The notes: generated by a model not told the origin, from the letters alone. A stretch of DNA of 64,000 nucleotides from Mycobacterium ahvazicum (GCF_900176255.2 NZ_FXEG02000005.1:992001-1056000); one strand, 5' to 3'. Shown: positions 15,001 through 20,986, counted from the first letter of the stretch. A program made the numbers and translations.

Positions 15001-15750
15001 CCGATCATCGGGATCAACCAGATCTCGCACGACGGCGAGGCCGAGCCGGCTTCGATTCGCGGTCTCGCGGCCAACTACGCAGACCGGATCCAAGCCCGCT
15101 ATCCCGACGGGCCCTACAAGCTGCTCGGCTGGTCGTTCGGCGGCGTCGTCGCCCACGAACTCGCGATCGAACTGCAGCGGCGCGGCCGCGTCGTCGAGAG
15201 CCTGGTGCTGATCGACCCGGTGTTCAGCGCCAACAAGTTCGTCGCGAGACTCAACGCCAACCGGGCCATTGCACAGAATCAGGCGCTGGATGAAAGCCAC
15301 ATCCTGGAACACATCTTGCGGACCAATCGGATCGACATTCCCGCGCAGTCCGGACCGCTGGGATACCGGCAAGCCGAAGAATTGGTGCATCAGCACGGAG
15401 CGGGGATCCCGCTGCCGCCCCAGCAGCTGCTGGAGTTCATGGTGCACAGCGTCCAGGCCAACCAGCGACACCTGCTGGACCACGTACCCGGCGTGTTCGA
15501 CGGTGACATGGTCATCTTCTCCGCCGCCCGGGGCAGAACCGACGACAGGCGGGGAAGGTCACGGTGGCGGGGCCTCCGAACCGGGCGAGCGGCCCGGTCC
15601 CAGCAGCGGCTTTGGCGTCCGTACGTCGCCGGAGAGATCGCGATCTACTCGGTCGACAGCACGCATCTCGAGATGCTGACCGCCGATGCGCTGAGCACCT
15701 ACGGCGAACAACTCGGGCTATATCTGCACACCAGGGTGACGCAGCGCTGA
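1..15750 (+). CDS. Giant non-ribosomal peptide synthetase, 5'-truncated by the window
   Basis: The frame is open from base 1, giving at least 5249 residues. Domain order by approximate base position: partial C (1-1130, HHIVLDGW at 226), A1 (1150-2610), T1 (serine motif GGDS near 2735), C2 (2890-4300, HHIAADG), A2 (4320-5770), T2 (GGDSI near 5890), E (6040-7400, HHLAVDAVSW at 6403), C3 (7440-8740), A3 (8760-10200), T3 (near 10330), C4 (10510-11900), A4 (11935-14630) with a SAM methyltransferase inserted between A8 and A9 (LEIGAGSG near 13503), T4 (near 14745) and a terminal thioesterase (GWSFGG near 15127). It should assemble and release a peptide whose second visible residue is epimerised and whose last is methylated, probably on nitrogen. 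No MbtH, transporter or tailoring gene follows. Product unknown; it is not the mycobactin or GPL locus by context. Confidence 0.95.
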   Translation, partial: HPNLAARFCRQFDEPVQVMLVNPVVAWRFYVLSSEERIQQICAAERTAVCDLTEPPAFRVALIRTGDDVYRCVLTNHHIVLDGWSLPILAQEIFAGYHGQRLPAARSYRRFVAWLAERDVGAAELAWREVLAGLDSPTLVGPPGRVRPGRRGSAGSALSEQTTHALGALARAHHTTVNTVLQAGWAQVLMWLTGQRDVVFGTAVSGRPPELAGSDSMVGLLINTVPVRATSTAVTTTADVLDQLHRANNHTFDHQHLALTEIQRAAGHDQLFDTLFVYENYPIDTSTALGGGLAITAMTAREFNHYPLTLQAMPADELGLRVEYDTELFDAKTVEALIGRLHRVLAAMTADPEQRLSSIQLLDDAEHARLDELGNRAALTRHGPAPKPIPQLFTAQAVRTPDAIAITCDGHSITYRELDESANRMAHLLADQGARPGHSVALLFSRSAEAIVAMLAVLKTGAAYLAIDPAHPDSRIEFMLTDAAPVAALTTAGLRPRLRGHDLPIIDVDDPAVVLQPASAPEATPSPDDVAYLIYTSGTTGVPKGVAVTHRNLAHLAESTPAALPVPQVWTQCHSYGFDFSAWEIWAALLGGGRLVVVPEAVTSSPPDFHALLVRERVNVLTQTPSAAAALTPQGLESVAVLLGGEACPAEVVDQWAPGRVVINAYGPTEATVYASMSAPLTPGTAVVPIGAPVSTAALFVLDGWLRRVSPGVVGELYVAGAGVAGGYLGRTELTASRFVACPYGRPGDRMYRTGDMVRWRDDGQLDYLGRADDQVKIRGYRVELGEIQTALASLDGVEQAVVITREDRLGAKRLVGYVTGSADTAALRSALVERLPSYMVPSALVALETLPRTPNGKLDIRALPAPEYQGIGGDHRAPSTAIEEILAGIYAQVLGVEQVGVDDSFFDLGGDSLLAMRLIATINSGLDAGLQVHTLFDAPTISRLAPRVGTGRGWLEPLAAWSRPAVVPLSFAQSRLWFLDQLQGPSPVYNMAVALRLSGRLDVDALGAALDDVVARHESLRTLYVAPDGVPQQVVVAAERAEFTWQVVDARDWTTAKQDAAFEAAAGYTFDLTNEIPLRATLFHLATDEHVLVGVVHHIAADGSSVAPLVRDLGVAYAARCAGQPPAWMQLPVQYADYTLWQHAQFGRLDDPGSPIATQLSYWQDELAGIPERLTLPTDRPYPAVADQRGATVDIEWPAELQQRVRTLAREHNATSFMVVQAALAVLLASVSASSDVAVGFPIAGRREVALDELVGFFVNTLVLRVEVNGDPTIIELLAQVRQRSLSAYEHQDVPFEVLVERLNPSRSLAHHPLVQVMLGWQNLYGDDPAAALALGEVRATPLPIETRTARMDLAFSLVERWTRAGEPAGIRGTVEYRTDVFDADSIHTLTRRFERVLEAVTTDPTRRFSSIRLLDVGERGRLDEIGNRAILTRPAATAKSVPALFAAHVARAPEAVAITFEGDSLTYRGLDEASNRLAHLLIANGVRAGQCVALVMERSAEAIVAMLAVLKTGAAYLAIDPALPDARIGFMLTDAAPSAAITARQLLHRLDGHDLAVISIDDPAVGIQPGTALPAPSADEIAYLVYTSGTSGTPKGVAVTHRNLAHLAESTPRELPRDQVWTQCHSYAFDFSVWEIWAALLGGARLVVVPEAVTTSPDDFHALLVTERVNVLTQTPSAIAALAPRQLESTAVLLGGEPCPAEVVRQWAHGRVVINAYGPSEATVYASMSAPLAPDTAVVPIGAPVSTAALFVLDGWLRPVPIGVVGELYIAGDGVACGYVGRAGLTAARFIACPFGEPGSPGQRMYRTGDLVRWRADGQLDYLGRADEQVKIRGYRIELGEIRSALASLDGVDQAVVVTREDRPGTARLVGYITGTADPAQIRAALADRLPPYMIPSAVVLIDALPLTVNGKLDTRALPAPEYRDVDRYRAPGSATEEILATIYAQVLGLERVGVDDSFFDLGGDSILSMQVVARARAAGVVCRPRDIFVEQTVARLAQVATVARDQVIVDDGVGPAVATPIMRWLLNTDGPVEDFNQALVVQAPAAVTEDDVVLVLQALLDRHAMLRLRVATDGSLEVPEVGSADARGCLDTVDELSESALVAARARLNPAAGAMLSAVWATRTGQLMLIIHHLAVDAVSWRILLEDINIAWGQQHNGQPIALPAGGTSFARWSSLLSEYARAAAVVEQADAWTRALATPAAIPAPNPDVDTYASAGQLAVELDIETTRMLLGEVPAAFHAGVQDILLIAFAMAWAEFLNSDSPIGIEVEGHGRHEELADDVDLSRIVGWFTTKYPVALSVDGLNWTRVRAGDPPLGALIKDAKEQLRALPDGLTYGLLRYLNPEVDLTGPDPAIGFNYLGRLGGAAELSDDLWQISQDGLSMAAASAAIPMPLGHTVELNASTLDTDAGPALHANWTWAPSAIGEAQISRLSQLWFDALAGICAHVQRGGGGLTPSDIVPAQLNQQQIDELCRQDPTADILPLTPLQQGLLFHANTIHGNTDDVYAMQLGITITGPLDPDRLRRAVHTVVGRHPNLAARFCREFDEPVQVIPADPVPAWQYIELGDDAQSVGQVSAAERSAVCNLTEPPAFRVALIHTAKDRHRLLLTNHHIVLDGWSLPILAQEIFAGYFGHRLPAPTPYRRFVSWLAERDIGAAQAAWRAAFAGFEIPTLVGPPARIGLGRRGVRTSRVGEQMTQSLSDLARAHHTTLNTVLQVGWAQLLMWLTGQHDVAFGTAVSGRPTELPGADSMVGLLINTVPVRANCTPLTTTADLLNQLHRANNDTLEHQHLALSEIHRVTGHDQLFDTLFVFENYPVDAASLAGVDGLAITEMTAREYNHYPLTLQAMPGKELGLRVEYNTDIFAADSIDTLIPQLHDVLLAMTTAPTRRLSSVQLLDSDEQALMDEVGNRAMLARRAATPVSIPELFAEHVQRDPDAVAVSFRGRSHSYRELDAAANRLAHLVAGHGAGPGQFVALLFTRSPEAIVAMLAVLKTGAAYLAIDPALPDARIGFMLADATPIAALTTDDLRPRLDGYDVSIVDVNDPVVHTQPATPPAAPSPDNIAYLIYTSGTTGVPKGVAVTHRNLAHLVSSTPTHLPLAQVWTQCHSYGFDFSVWEIWAALLGGGRLVVVPESVAASPEDFHDLLVNERVTVLTQTPSAAATLTPDRLGSMAVLLGGEACPADVVDQWADGRVVINAYGPTEVTVYASMSAPLTAGSGTAPIGGPVSTAALFVLDDWLRPVPIGVVGELYVAGDGVACGYLHRPALTASRFVPCPFGERGARMYRTGDLVRWHPDGQLDYVGRADEQVKIRGYRIELGEIRTALANLDGVEQAAVITREDAPATTRVVGYITGTADPAVLRNALADRLPAYMIPAAIVALEALPLTTNGKLDVRALPAPDYHDRSNYRAPTNAVEEILTGIYAQVLGLEHVGTDDSFFDLGGDSLSAMRLITAINSALDAGLEVHTLFDAPTIARLAPRIGTDRTGRRQPLVAGQRPALIPLSFAQSRLWFLYQFEGGVATYNMPTAFRISGSLDIEALDAALDDVIARHESLRTIFVEIDGVPYQEVLPAAAGMWRRGRDAVVPLARHHMVSEMVALANYRFDLSAEIPIRAQIYSVTAEEYYIGIVVHHIAFDGWSLAPMVRDIGEAYRARRQHRNPQQAPLSVQYVDYTLWQRKQFGDLADAGSPIAAQLAYWEHALAGMPERLQLPTDRPYPLVADYRGSHVALQWPAELQQRIRETAREHNATSFMVIQAALAVLLSAVSASCDVAVGFPIAGRRDPALDELVGFFVNTLVLRVEVAGDPTYAELLAQVRRRSLSAYEHQDVPFEVLVERINPTRSLTHHPLIQVMLAWQSAPGPRVDSATGLTLDDLQVAQLPMDTQTARMDLVFHLAEHWDDAGDPAGIGGTVEYRTDVFDAATISALIERLQRVLVAITTDPTQRLSSADLLEPEEYERLDRWGNRAVLSGRSSDVASIPLRWAEQVARTPGALAVTFAGLSMTYRELEEDANRLAHLLTAHGAAPGQTVALLFTRSAEAIIAILAVLKTGAAYLAIDPAHPDARIGFMVADAKPVAAITTAALSGRLDGHDLAVISVDDPRISGYPSTALPMPAPDDTAYIIYTSGTTGTPKGVAVAHRNVTRLLHSLESELEMKQAWTQCHSLAFDFSVWEIWGALLYGGRLVVVPESVARSPEDFHALLVAERVGVLSRTPTAFYALQTADRLSAELAEQLELQTVVFGGEALEPQRLRTWLQRHPRSPRLINMYGITETTVHASFRELVDGDVDSPVSPIGGPLAHLAFFVLDNWLRRVPAGVVGELYVAGAGLADGYVRRPDLTASRFLACPFGEPGTRMYRTGDLVSWSAEGQLRYVGRADEQVKIRGYRIELGEIENALLDCPQVTQAVTMVHHGNAGEHLVAYLTLRRTSTADHDAEIVGQWQDVYDDLYDGHDAVPQFGMDFRGWNSSYTGEPIPLEEMYEWRAATVHRIMSLRPSRVLEIGAGSGLLLSQIAPHCERYVATDMSAVAVENLTRSLQRLQIPWRDRVQLLARPAHVTEGLRAGDFDTIIVNSVVQYFPNAAYLADVIGNAMELLAPGGALFLGDIRNHALQDAFQTGVALARTTTADVAEIRQRVHRAVVSEPELLLAPEFFTTWAADHPSAAGLDIQVKRGVADNELNRYRYDVVIRKTPGPVRSVASAPSWTWSECAGLLGLHTRLASQRPAAVRVTGIPRAGLADDVRIERALADGLPLADALTPPPPGPDSVTPEQLHRLGENAGYQVAVTWGTEPGSLDAVFLVSAGVPLTDLYLPRAETHQRGTHANNPNTNMEISAVRQRLSARLPEYMVPAQIVVIDEFPLTSSGKIDSKALPAPVFAATPFQAPHTETEQVIAGIYAQVLGIERVGVDDSFFDLGGDSLSAMRVIAAINAALDVHLPVRTMFYAPSVRNLSEQLGAQDSAAEVVGVEVFQEGSGAPLCCIHDGLGLSWAYRALGEYVDCPIIGINQISHDGEAEPASIRGLAANYADRIQARYPDGPYKLLGWSFGGVVAHELAIELQRRGRVVESLVLIDPVFSANKFVARLNANRAIAQNQALDESHILEHILRTNRIDIPAQSGPLGYRQAEELVHQHGAGIPLPPQQLLEFMVHSVQANQRHLLDHVPGVFDGDMVIFSAARGRTDDRRGRSRWRGLRTGRAARSQQRLWRPYVAGEIAIYSVDSTHLEMLTADALSTYGEQLGLYLHTRVTQR

Positions 15751-15753
15751 GGC

Positions 15754-16191
15754 CTAGCCTTCGAGCTCCTTCTTCAGATTGGCCAGTACCTCACCCTGAA
15801 TCTTCCTCAGTCCCAACGGGGCAAACGTCTTTTCGAAAAAGCCCTTGACGCCGCCGGCGCCCTTCCAGCTGGTTTTGACGGTCACGCTAGATCCGGGGCC
15901 CGCCGGAGCCACCGTCCAGGTGGTGATCATCGACGAGTTCGCGTCCTTCTCGATGACGCTGTGACCAGCCACATCGACGGTCGCCTGCACGTCGCGACTC
16001 CGGGATTTGGTGGCCTGAAGCTTCCACTTCACAACGGTGCCCTGGCCCTGACCGCCCTGCAGCACTTGGTATTCGCTGTAGTGCGGGGACAGAATCTTCG
16101 GGCGCACGGTCTGGTAGTCCGCCACCGCGGCGAGCGTGGCCCCGGGCTCGACGTTGATCAAGATGGTGCTGGCTGCGCTGACCTGTGCCAT
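15754..16191 (-). CDS. SRPBCC (START-like) family protein, Rv3718c-type
   Basis: 145 residues. It resembles polyketide-cyclase/START-fold proteins: an N-terminal strand followed by a long twisted sheet, and a C-terminal helix ending in LANLKKELEG. Such proteins bind hydrophobic ligands; the ligand here is unknown. The ATG at 16191 gives the family length, and a longer in-frame reading back to 16299 has no similarity-like sequence. It is convergent with the NRPS gene, with only 3 bases between the stop codons. It is divergent from the FAD oxidoreductase, the same arrangement I recall for Rv3718c/Rv3719 in M. tuberculosis. Confidence 0.85.
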   Translation of the reverse strand: MAQVSAASTILINVEPGATLAAVADYQTVRPKILSPHYSEYQVLQGGQGQGTVVKWKLQATKSRSRDVQATVDVAGHSVIEKDANSSMITTWTVAPAGPGSSVTVKTSWKGAGGVKGFFEKTFAPLGLRKIQGEVLANLKKELEG

Positions 16192-16239
16192 CAGGCGCGA
16201 CTCCTCTGTTGTGATGCCGCTCGTGAGCGGGTGCACGGG

Positions 16240-17655
16240 ATGTGGTCGAAGACTAGGGTATATGTGGTGCCAGGCTCTGGATCTGCACTCTCGGCTCACA
16301 CGTCGGGCGTCGATCGGTTGATGGCGAGTTATCGCTCCATCCCCGTAACGTCCGCGGTTCGGCTCGCCAAGCCCACGTCAAACCTGTTCCGCGCCCGCAC
16401 GAAACGCGATGCCCGCGGCCTGGATACCTCGGGACTGACCGGCGTCCTGAGTGTCGATCCCGATACCCGCACCGCCGATGTGGCCGGCATGTGCACCTAT
16501 CAGGATTTGGTGGCCGCGACCCTTCCCTACGGCCTGTCGCCGCTGGTCGTTCCGCAGCTCAAGACCATCACGCTCGGCGGCGCGGTCACTGGCCTGGGCA
16601 TCGAATCGGCGTCCTTCCGTAACGGTTTGCCACACGAATCGGTGCTGGAAATGGATATCCTCACCGGCGCCGGCGAATTACTCACCGCTTCGCGCGATCA
16701 GCACTGCGATCTGTTCCGGGCTTTTCCCAATTCCTATGGGACACTCGGCTATTCGACGCGGCTGCGGATCGAGCTAGAACCGATCGCGCCGTTTGTGGCC
16801 TTGCGGCACATCCGATTTCACTCGTTGCCCGAACTGATTGCGGCCGCCGAACGCATCATCGACACCGGCGGGCAGGGTGGAATCCCGGTCGACTATCTGG
16901 ACGGGGTGGTCTTCGGTCCCGACGAGAGCTATCTGTGCGTGGGCCGGCGCACTACCACCCCTGGGCCGGTCAGCGACTACACCGGCAAAAACATCTACTA
17001 CCAGTCGATGCAGTACGACGCCGCAGGCCCGGCGGACAGCAAAGACGACCGGCTGACGATGCACGACTATTTCTGGCGCTGGGACACCGACTGGTTTTGG
17101 TGCTCACGCGCATTCGGCGTGCAGAACCCGCGGCTGCGCCGCTGGTGGCCGCGCCGCTACCGGCGCAGCAGCATCTACTCCAAGCTCGTGGCGATGGATC
17201 GCCGGTTCGGTGTCCCCGACCGGATCGAGGCCCGCCATGGGCGTCCGGCCCGGGAACGGGTGGTCCAGGACGTCGAGGTACCGATCGGGCGTGCCTGCGA
17301 ATTTCTGGAGTGGTTTCTGGACAAGGTGCCGATCACACCGATCTGGTTGTGCCCGTTGCGACTTCGCGATCACGAGGGCTGGCCGCTGTATCCGATACCG
17401 GCCGAGGTCAGCTACGTCAACATCGGGTTCTGGTCTTCGGTGCCCGCCGGTGACGGTGCGGGAGTCACCAACCGGGCGATCGAGGCGAAGGTCAGTGAGC
17501 TCGACGGGCACAAGTCGTTGTACTCCGACTCCTTCTACAGCCGTGAGGAATTCGACCAGCTGTACGGCGGCGAGGCGTACAAGACGGTCAAGAAGTCCTA
17601 CGATCCCGACTCTCGTCTGCTCGATCTCTATGCAAAGGCGGTGCAACGGCGATGA
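16240..17655 (+). CDS. FAD-binding oxidoreductase (Rv3719-type, DHCR24-like)
   Basis: About 471 residues. The N-terminal half has the FAD-binding type 4 (VAO/PCMH) pattern, with a segment around VDPDTRTADV followed by LVVPQLKTITLGGAVTGLGI, typical of the DHCR24-like branch. The stop overlaps the start of the downstream CFA-type methyltransferase (ATGA), so the two are translationally coupled. Known pairs of this kind make 10-methyl branched fatty acids: the methyltransferase adds a methylene to an unsaturated acyl chain and the flavoprotein reduces it. That role is an inference here. Start is uncertain: ATG 16240 is used, but GTG 16267 lies 7 nt after a TAGGGT box and could be a leaderless start. 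Confidence 0.85.
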   Translation: MWSKTRVYVVPGSGSALSAHTSGVDRLMASYRSIPVTSAVRLAKPTSNLFRARTKRDARGLDTSGLTGVLSVDPDTRTADVAGMCTYQDLVAATLPYGLSPLVVPQLKTITLGGAVTGLGIESASFRNGLPHESVLEMDILTGAGELLTASRDQHCDLFRAFPNSYGTLGYSTRLRIELEPIAPFVALRHIRFHSLPELIAAAERIIDTGGQGGIPVDYLDGVVFGPDESYLCVGRRTTTPGPVSDYTGKNIYYQSMQYDAAGPADSKDDRLTMHDYFWRWDTDWFWCSRAFGVQNPRLRRWWPRRYRRSSIYSKLVAMDRRFGVPDRIEARHGRPARERVVQDVEVPIGRACEFLEWFLDKVPITPIWLCPLRLRDHEGWPLYPIPAEVSYVNIGFWSSVPAGDGAGVTNRAIEAKVSELDGHKSLYSDSFYSREEFDQLYGGEAYKTVKKSYDPDSRLLDLYAKAVQRR

Positions 17656-18962
17656 CGACAACCAAAGAGCCCGACCACTCCATTACGGGCAAACTGAATA
17701 TGGCCGAGGTGCTGGCCATCTTCACCGCGAGCGGTGGGCACCCACTCAAGTTCACCGCCTACGACGGCAGCACAGCCGGAAGCGCAGACGCCAAGCTGGG
17801 ACTGGACCTTTGCTCGCCGCGCGGCACGACCTACCTGGCGACGGCGCCCGGCGAGCTCGGCATCGCCCGCGCCTACATCTCGGGAGACCTGCAGCCCATC
17901 GGCGTGCATCCGGGCGATCCCTACGAGCTGCTCCGAATGCTGGCCGACCGCGTGGATTTCAAGCGGCCGTCGGCGTGGACCCTGGCTCAGGTGGTCCGCT
18001 CGATCGGTATCGAGCACCTGCTGCCGATTGCCCCGCCGGCGCTGGAAACCCCGCCGCGGTGGCGCCGGTTCGCAGAAGGCTTGCTGCACAGCAAGTCCCG
18101 CGACGCGGGAGCCATCCATCACCACTACGACGTGTCCAACACGTTCTACGAATGGGTACTGGGGCCGTCGATGACCTACACCTGCGCGGTGTATCCGGAC
18201 GCCGACGCGACTCTGGAAGAGGCGCAAGACAACAAGTACCGGTTGATCTTCGACAAGCTCAAGCTGCAACCGGGCGACCGACTGCTGGACGTGGGATGCG
18301 GCTGGGGCGGCATGGTGCGCTACGCCGCTCGCCACGGCGTCCGGGCCATCGGCGCCACGCTGTCGGCCGAACAGGCGAAGTGGGCCCAACGGGCGATCGA
18401 GAACGAGGGCCTCGCCGACCTGGCCGAGGTGCGCCACTCCGACTACCGCGACGTGCGGGAGTCGGGCTTTGACGCCGTCTCGTCGATCGGGCTGACCGAG
18501 CACGTCGGGGTGAAGAACTACCCCACGTATTTCAGTTTCCTCAAGTCGAAGCTGCGCACCGGCGGGCTGCTGCTCAACCACTGCATCACCCGTCACGACA
18601 ACGAGCAGCACACCTTTGCCGGCGGTTTCACCGACCGCTACGTCTTCCCCGACGGGGAGCTCACCGGTTCGGGACGCATCATGATCGACATTCAGGACTC
18701 GGGTTTCGAGGTGTTGCACACCGAGAACTTCCGCCACCACTACGCGATGACGTTGCGCGACTGGTGCCGCAACCTCGTCGAGCACTGGGACGAGGCGGTG
18801 GAGGAGGTGGGTCTTCCCGTCGCCAAGGTGTGGGGCCTGTACATGGCGGCATCACGAGTTGCGTTCGACGAGAACAACCTTCAGCTCCATCACGTGCTGG
18901 CCGCCAACGTGGAGCGGCGCGGCGCCGACGATCTGCCGCTGCGCCCGTGGTGGCGACCCTAA
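17652..18962 (+). CDS. Cyclopropane-fatty-acid-synthase-like SAM methyltransferase (Rv3720-type)
   Basis: 436 residues. An N-terminal region of about 150 residues precedes the catalytic core HHHYDVSNTFYEWVLG, where the lipid substrate sits in this family. SAM motif I is LLDVGCGWGG at residues 211-220. The family methylates or cyclopropanates the double bond of acyl chains esterified in phospholipids. Coupling to the FAD oxidoreductase upstream (4-base overlap) suggests a two-step synthesis of a saturated 10-methyl (tuberculostearic-type) chain rather than a cyclopropane ring; that is inference from pairing. The gene ends 5 bases before the convergent dnaX stop. Confidence 0.9.
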   Translation: MTTTKEPDHSITGKLNMAEVLAIFTASGGHPLKFTAYDGSTAGSADAKLGLDLCSPRGTTYLATAPGELGIARAYISGDLQPIGVHPGDPYELLRMLADRVDFKRPSAWTLAQVVRSIGIEHLLPIAPPALETPPRWRRFAEGLLHSKSRDAGAIHHHYDVSNTFYEWVLGPSMTYTCAVYPDADATLEEAQDNKYRLIFDKLKLQPGDRLLDVGCGWGGMVRYAARHGVRAIGATLSAEQAKWAQRAIENEGLADLAEVRHSDYRDVRESGFDAVSSIGLTEHVGVKNYPTYFSFLKSKLRTGGLLLNHCITRHDNEQHTFAGGFTDRYVFPDGELTGSGRIMIDIQDSGFEVLHTENFRHHYAMTLRDWCRNLVEHWDEAVEEVGLPVAKVWGLYMAASRVAFDENNLQLHHVLAANVERRGADDLPLRPWWRP

Positions 18963-18967
18963 CGAGG

Positions 18968-20884
18968 CTAAGACCCGTCGATCCGGCGTGCCCCCAGCTC
19001 GTTCTGTAGCAGTTCGAGCGCGGCCTCTTCCGGGTCGCGGCGCGGTGCCGACGGGTCGCTGCGACCGGCTTCGGCGAGCATGTGTTCTTCTTCGTCACGT
19101 TGAGCGGATTCCGCTGCGGCAGCATCTTTTACGGGGGTCTCGTCCTCGACGGGTGGCGGCACGACTCTGCGACGAGGGGGTGGCGGCGCGACCGCGTTGA
19201 CGGGCGGTGGCGGCGCGGACGGTGCCGCCGCGGGGGAGCCGGCCTCGCAGCGGACCCGCCAGTTCACGCCCAGCGCGTCCTTGAGTGCCTCTGCGATGAC
19301 GTCGGCGTTGCGCTGTTCGGAGAGCCGCTTGGCCAACGGCGCCGACTCGTGAGTGAGCACCAGGGTGTCGCCCTCCACGGCGCGTACGGTGGCGCCCGCC
19401 AGCATCACCTCGGTGGTCCGGCTGCGCTCGCGCACCTTGTCCCGCACCGTCGGCCACATCGTGCGCACCGCTGCGGCATTGAGTTCGCCTGGGGCAGAGG
19501 ATGTTTCGGATACGGTGACCGAAGTGTGTTCCGGGTTCGGCACCGGATCGGGCGGCGGCGCCACCACCGGTTCGGGGGTCGGCTCGCGCTCGGGTTCGGA
19601 GGGCTCGACCGGCGTTGCCGCGACCAGCGGGCGCGCGGCGGGGCGGGCAACGGGCTCGGCCGGGGTAGCGGCCGGCGGTGGTGTGGCCGCGGGTGCGGCG
19701 ACCGGCGCCGCTTCCGAGGCGGGGATGGACATGGCCAGCCGGGTCTCGATGCGCTCGACGCGTTGCAGCAGAGCCGATTCGGCGTCGCTGGCCGACGGCA
19801 GCAGTAAACGGGCGCAGACCACTTCGAGCAGCAGCCGCGGTGCGGTCGCACCGCGCATCTCCCCCAGGCCCGCCTGCACCACTTCGGCGTAGCGGGTCAG
19901 CGTCCCGGCACCGATTCGGGCCGCTTGATCGCGCATGCGGTCCAGCACGTCTTCCGGAGCGTCCACCACGCCGCGGCTGATCGCATCCGGAACCGCTTGC
20001 AGCAGAATGAGATCGCGGAACCGCTCCAATAGGTCGGTGGCAAAGCGGCGCGGGTCGTGGCCGGCGTCGATCACCGATTCGACCGCGCCGAACAGCGCGG
20101 CGGCGTCCCCGGCGGCCAGCGCGTCGACGGCGTCGTCGATCAGTGCGACGTCGGTGGCGCCCAGCAGGCCCAGTGCCCGCGGGTAGGTGACGTGGTTGTC
20201 GTCGGCGCCGGCCACCAGCTGATCGAGCACCGACAGCGTGTCGCGGGGCGAACCACCGCCGGCCCGGATCACCAGCGGGTACACCGCGTCGTCGACGGCG
20301 ACACCTTCTTGTTCGCAGATCCGCCCGATCAGCGAGCGCATGGTCTTGGGCGGCAACAACCGGAACGGGTAGTGATGGGTGCGCGACCGGATCGTCGGCA
20401 GCACCTTCTCCGGTTCGGTGGTGGCGAAGATGAAGATGAGGTGCTCGGGCGGTTCCTCAACGATCTTGAGCAGCGCGTTGAACCCTGCGGTGGTCACCAT
20501 GTGCGCCTCGTCGACGATGAACACCCGGTAGCGCGACTGCGCCGGCGCGTAGAAGGCGCGGTCGCGCAGTTCGCGGGTGTCGTCCACGCCGCCGTGGCTG
20601 GCCGCGTCGAGTTCCACCACGTCGATGCTGCCGGGCGCATTGGGCGCCAGCGCCTGACACGAGTCACACACCCCGCACGGGGTGGCCGTCGGCCCCTGCG
20701 CACAGTTCAGCGACCGGGCCAGAATGCGGGCGGACGACGTCTTTCCGCAGCCCCGGGGCCCGGAGAACAGGTACGCGTGGTTGATCCGGCCGGCTTCCAG
20801 TGCGATCGACAACGGCTCGGTGACATGCTCCTGCCCCACCACTTCGGCGAAGGTTGCCGGTCGGTACTTGCGGTAGAGAGCCAC
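18968..20884 (-). CDS. dnaX: DNA polymerase III subunits gamma/tau
   Basis: 638 residues with a GTG start. It is the clamp-loader ATPase of the replisome. Visible features are Walker A GPRGCGKTS at residues 42-50, a zinc module CAQGPTATPCGVCDSC, Walker B VFIVDEAH and sensor-1 region FATTEPEK. A long Ala/Pro-rich linker follows from about residue 395, then a C-terminal domain. The length fits the mycobacterial tau form. I looked for no programmed frameshift site and see no obvious slippery A-run. Conserved neighbour of aspC and ffs, all on the minus strand. Confidence 0.97.
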   Translation of the reverse strand: MALYRKYRPATFAEVVGQEHVTEPLSIALEAGRINHAYLFSGPRGCGKTSSARILARSLNCAQGPTATPCGVCDSCQALAPNAPGSIDVVELDAASHGGVDDTRELRDRAFYAPAQSRYRVFIVDEAHMVTTAGFNALLKIVEEPPEHLIFIFATTEPEKVLPTIRSRTHHYPFRLLPPKTMRSLIGRICEQEGVAVDDAVYPLVIRAGGGSPRDTLSVLDQLVAGADDNHVTYPRALGLLGATDVALIDDAVDALAAGDAAALFGAVESVIDAGHDPRRFATDLLERFRDLILLQAVPDAISRGVVDAPEDVLDRMRDQAARIGAGTLTRYAEVVQAGLGEMRGATAPRLLLEVVCARLLLPSASDAESALLQRVERIETRLAMSIPASEAAPVAAPAATPPPAATPAEPVARPAARPLVAATPVEPSEPEREPTPEPVVAPPPDPVPNPEHTSVTVSETSSAPGELNAAAVRTMWPTVRDKVRERSRTTEVMLAGATVRAVEGDTLVLTHESAPLAKRLSEQRNADVIAEALKDALGVNWRVRCEAGSPAAAPSAPPPPVNAVAPPPPRRRVVPPPVEDETPVKDAAAAESAQRDEEEHMLAEAGRSDPSAPRRDPEEAALELLQNELGARRIDGS

Positions 20885-20926
20885 GGTCAGCAGGCTACCG
20901 GCGCGCGGTGACTACGGCCGGGGCCG

Positions 20927-20986
20927 GGCGTCGAGTGTGCATTAGCGGCGTCGAGTGTGCGTGGACGCCGCCCTCAGCGCACACTC
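20927..20986. repeat. Short direct/inverted repeat cluster between dnaX and aspC
   Basis: Two direct copies of GGCGTCGAGTGTGC at 20927-20940 and 20947-20960 are followed by an inverted GCACACTC at 20979-20986. Another similar string, TTGACACTCGGCGCC, overlaps the 3' end of aspC. The arrangement looks like a degenerate unit of a dispersed mycobacterial intergenic repeat built on GAGTGTGC. It could also form a hairpin between the second direct copy and the inverted copy, acting as a weak terminator for aspC. Confidence 0.55.

Noticed and set aside
1..15750. Assignment of the NRPS to mycobactin (MbtE/F) or GPL (Mps1/Mps2) synthesis
   Set aside because: Neighbouring mbt or GPL genes are absent, and the module order with a terminal TE and a methylating last module differs from both.
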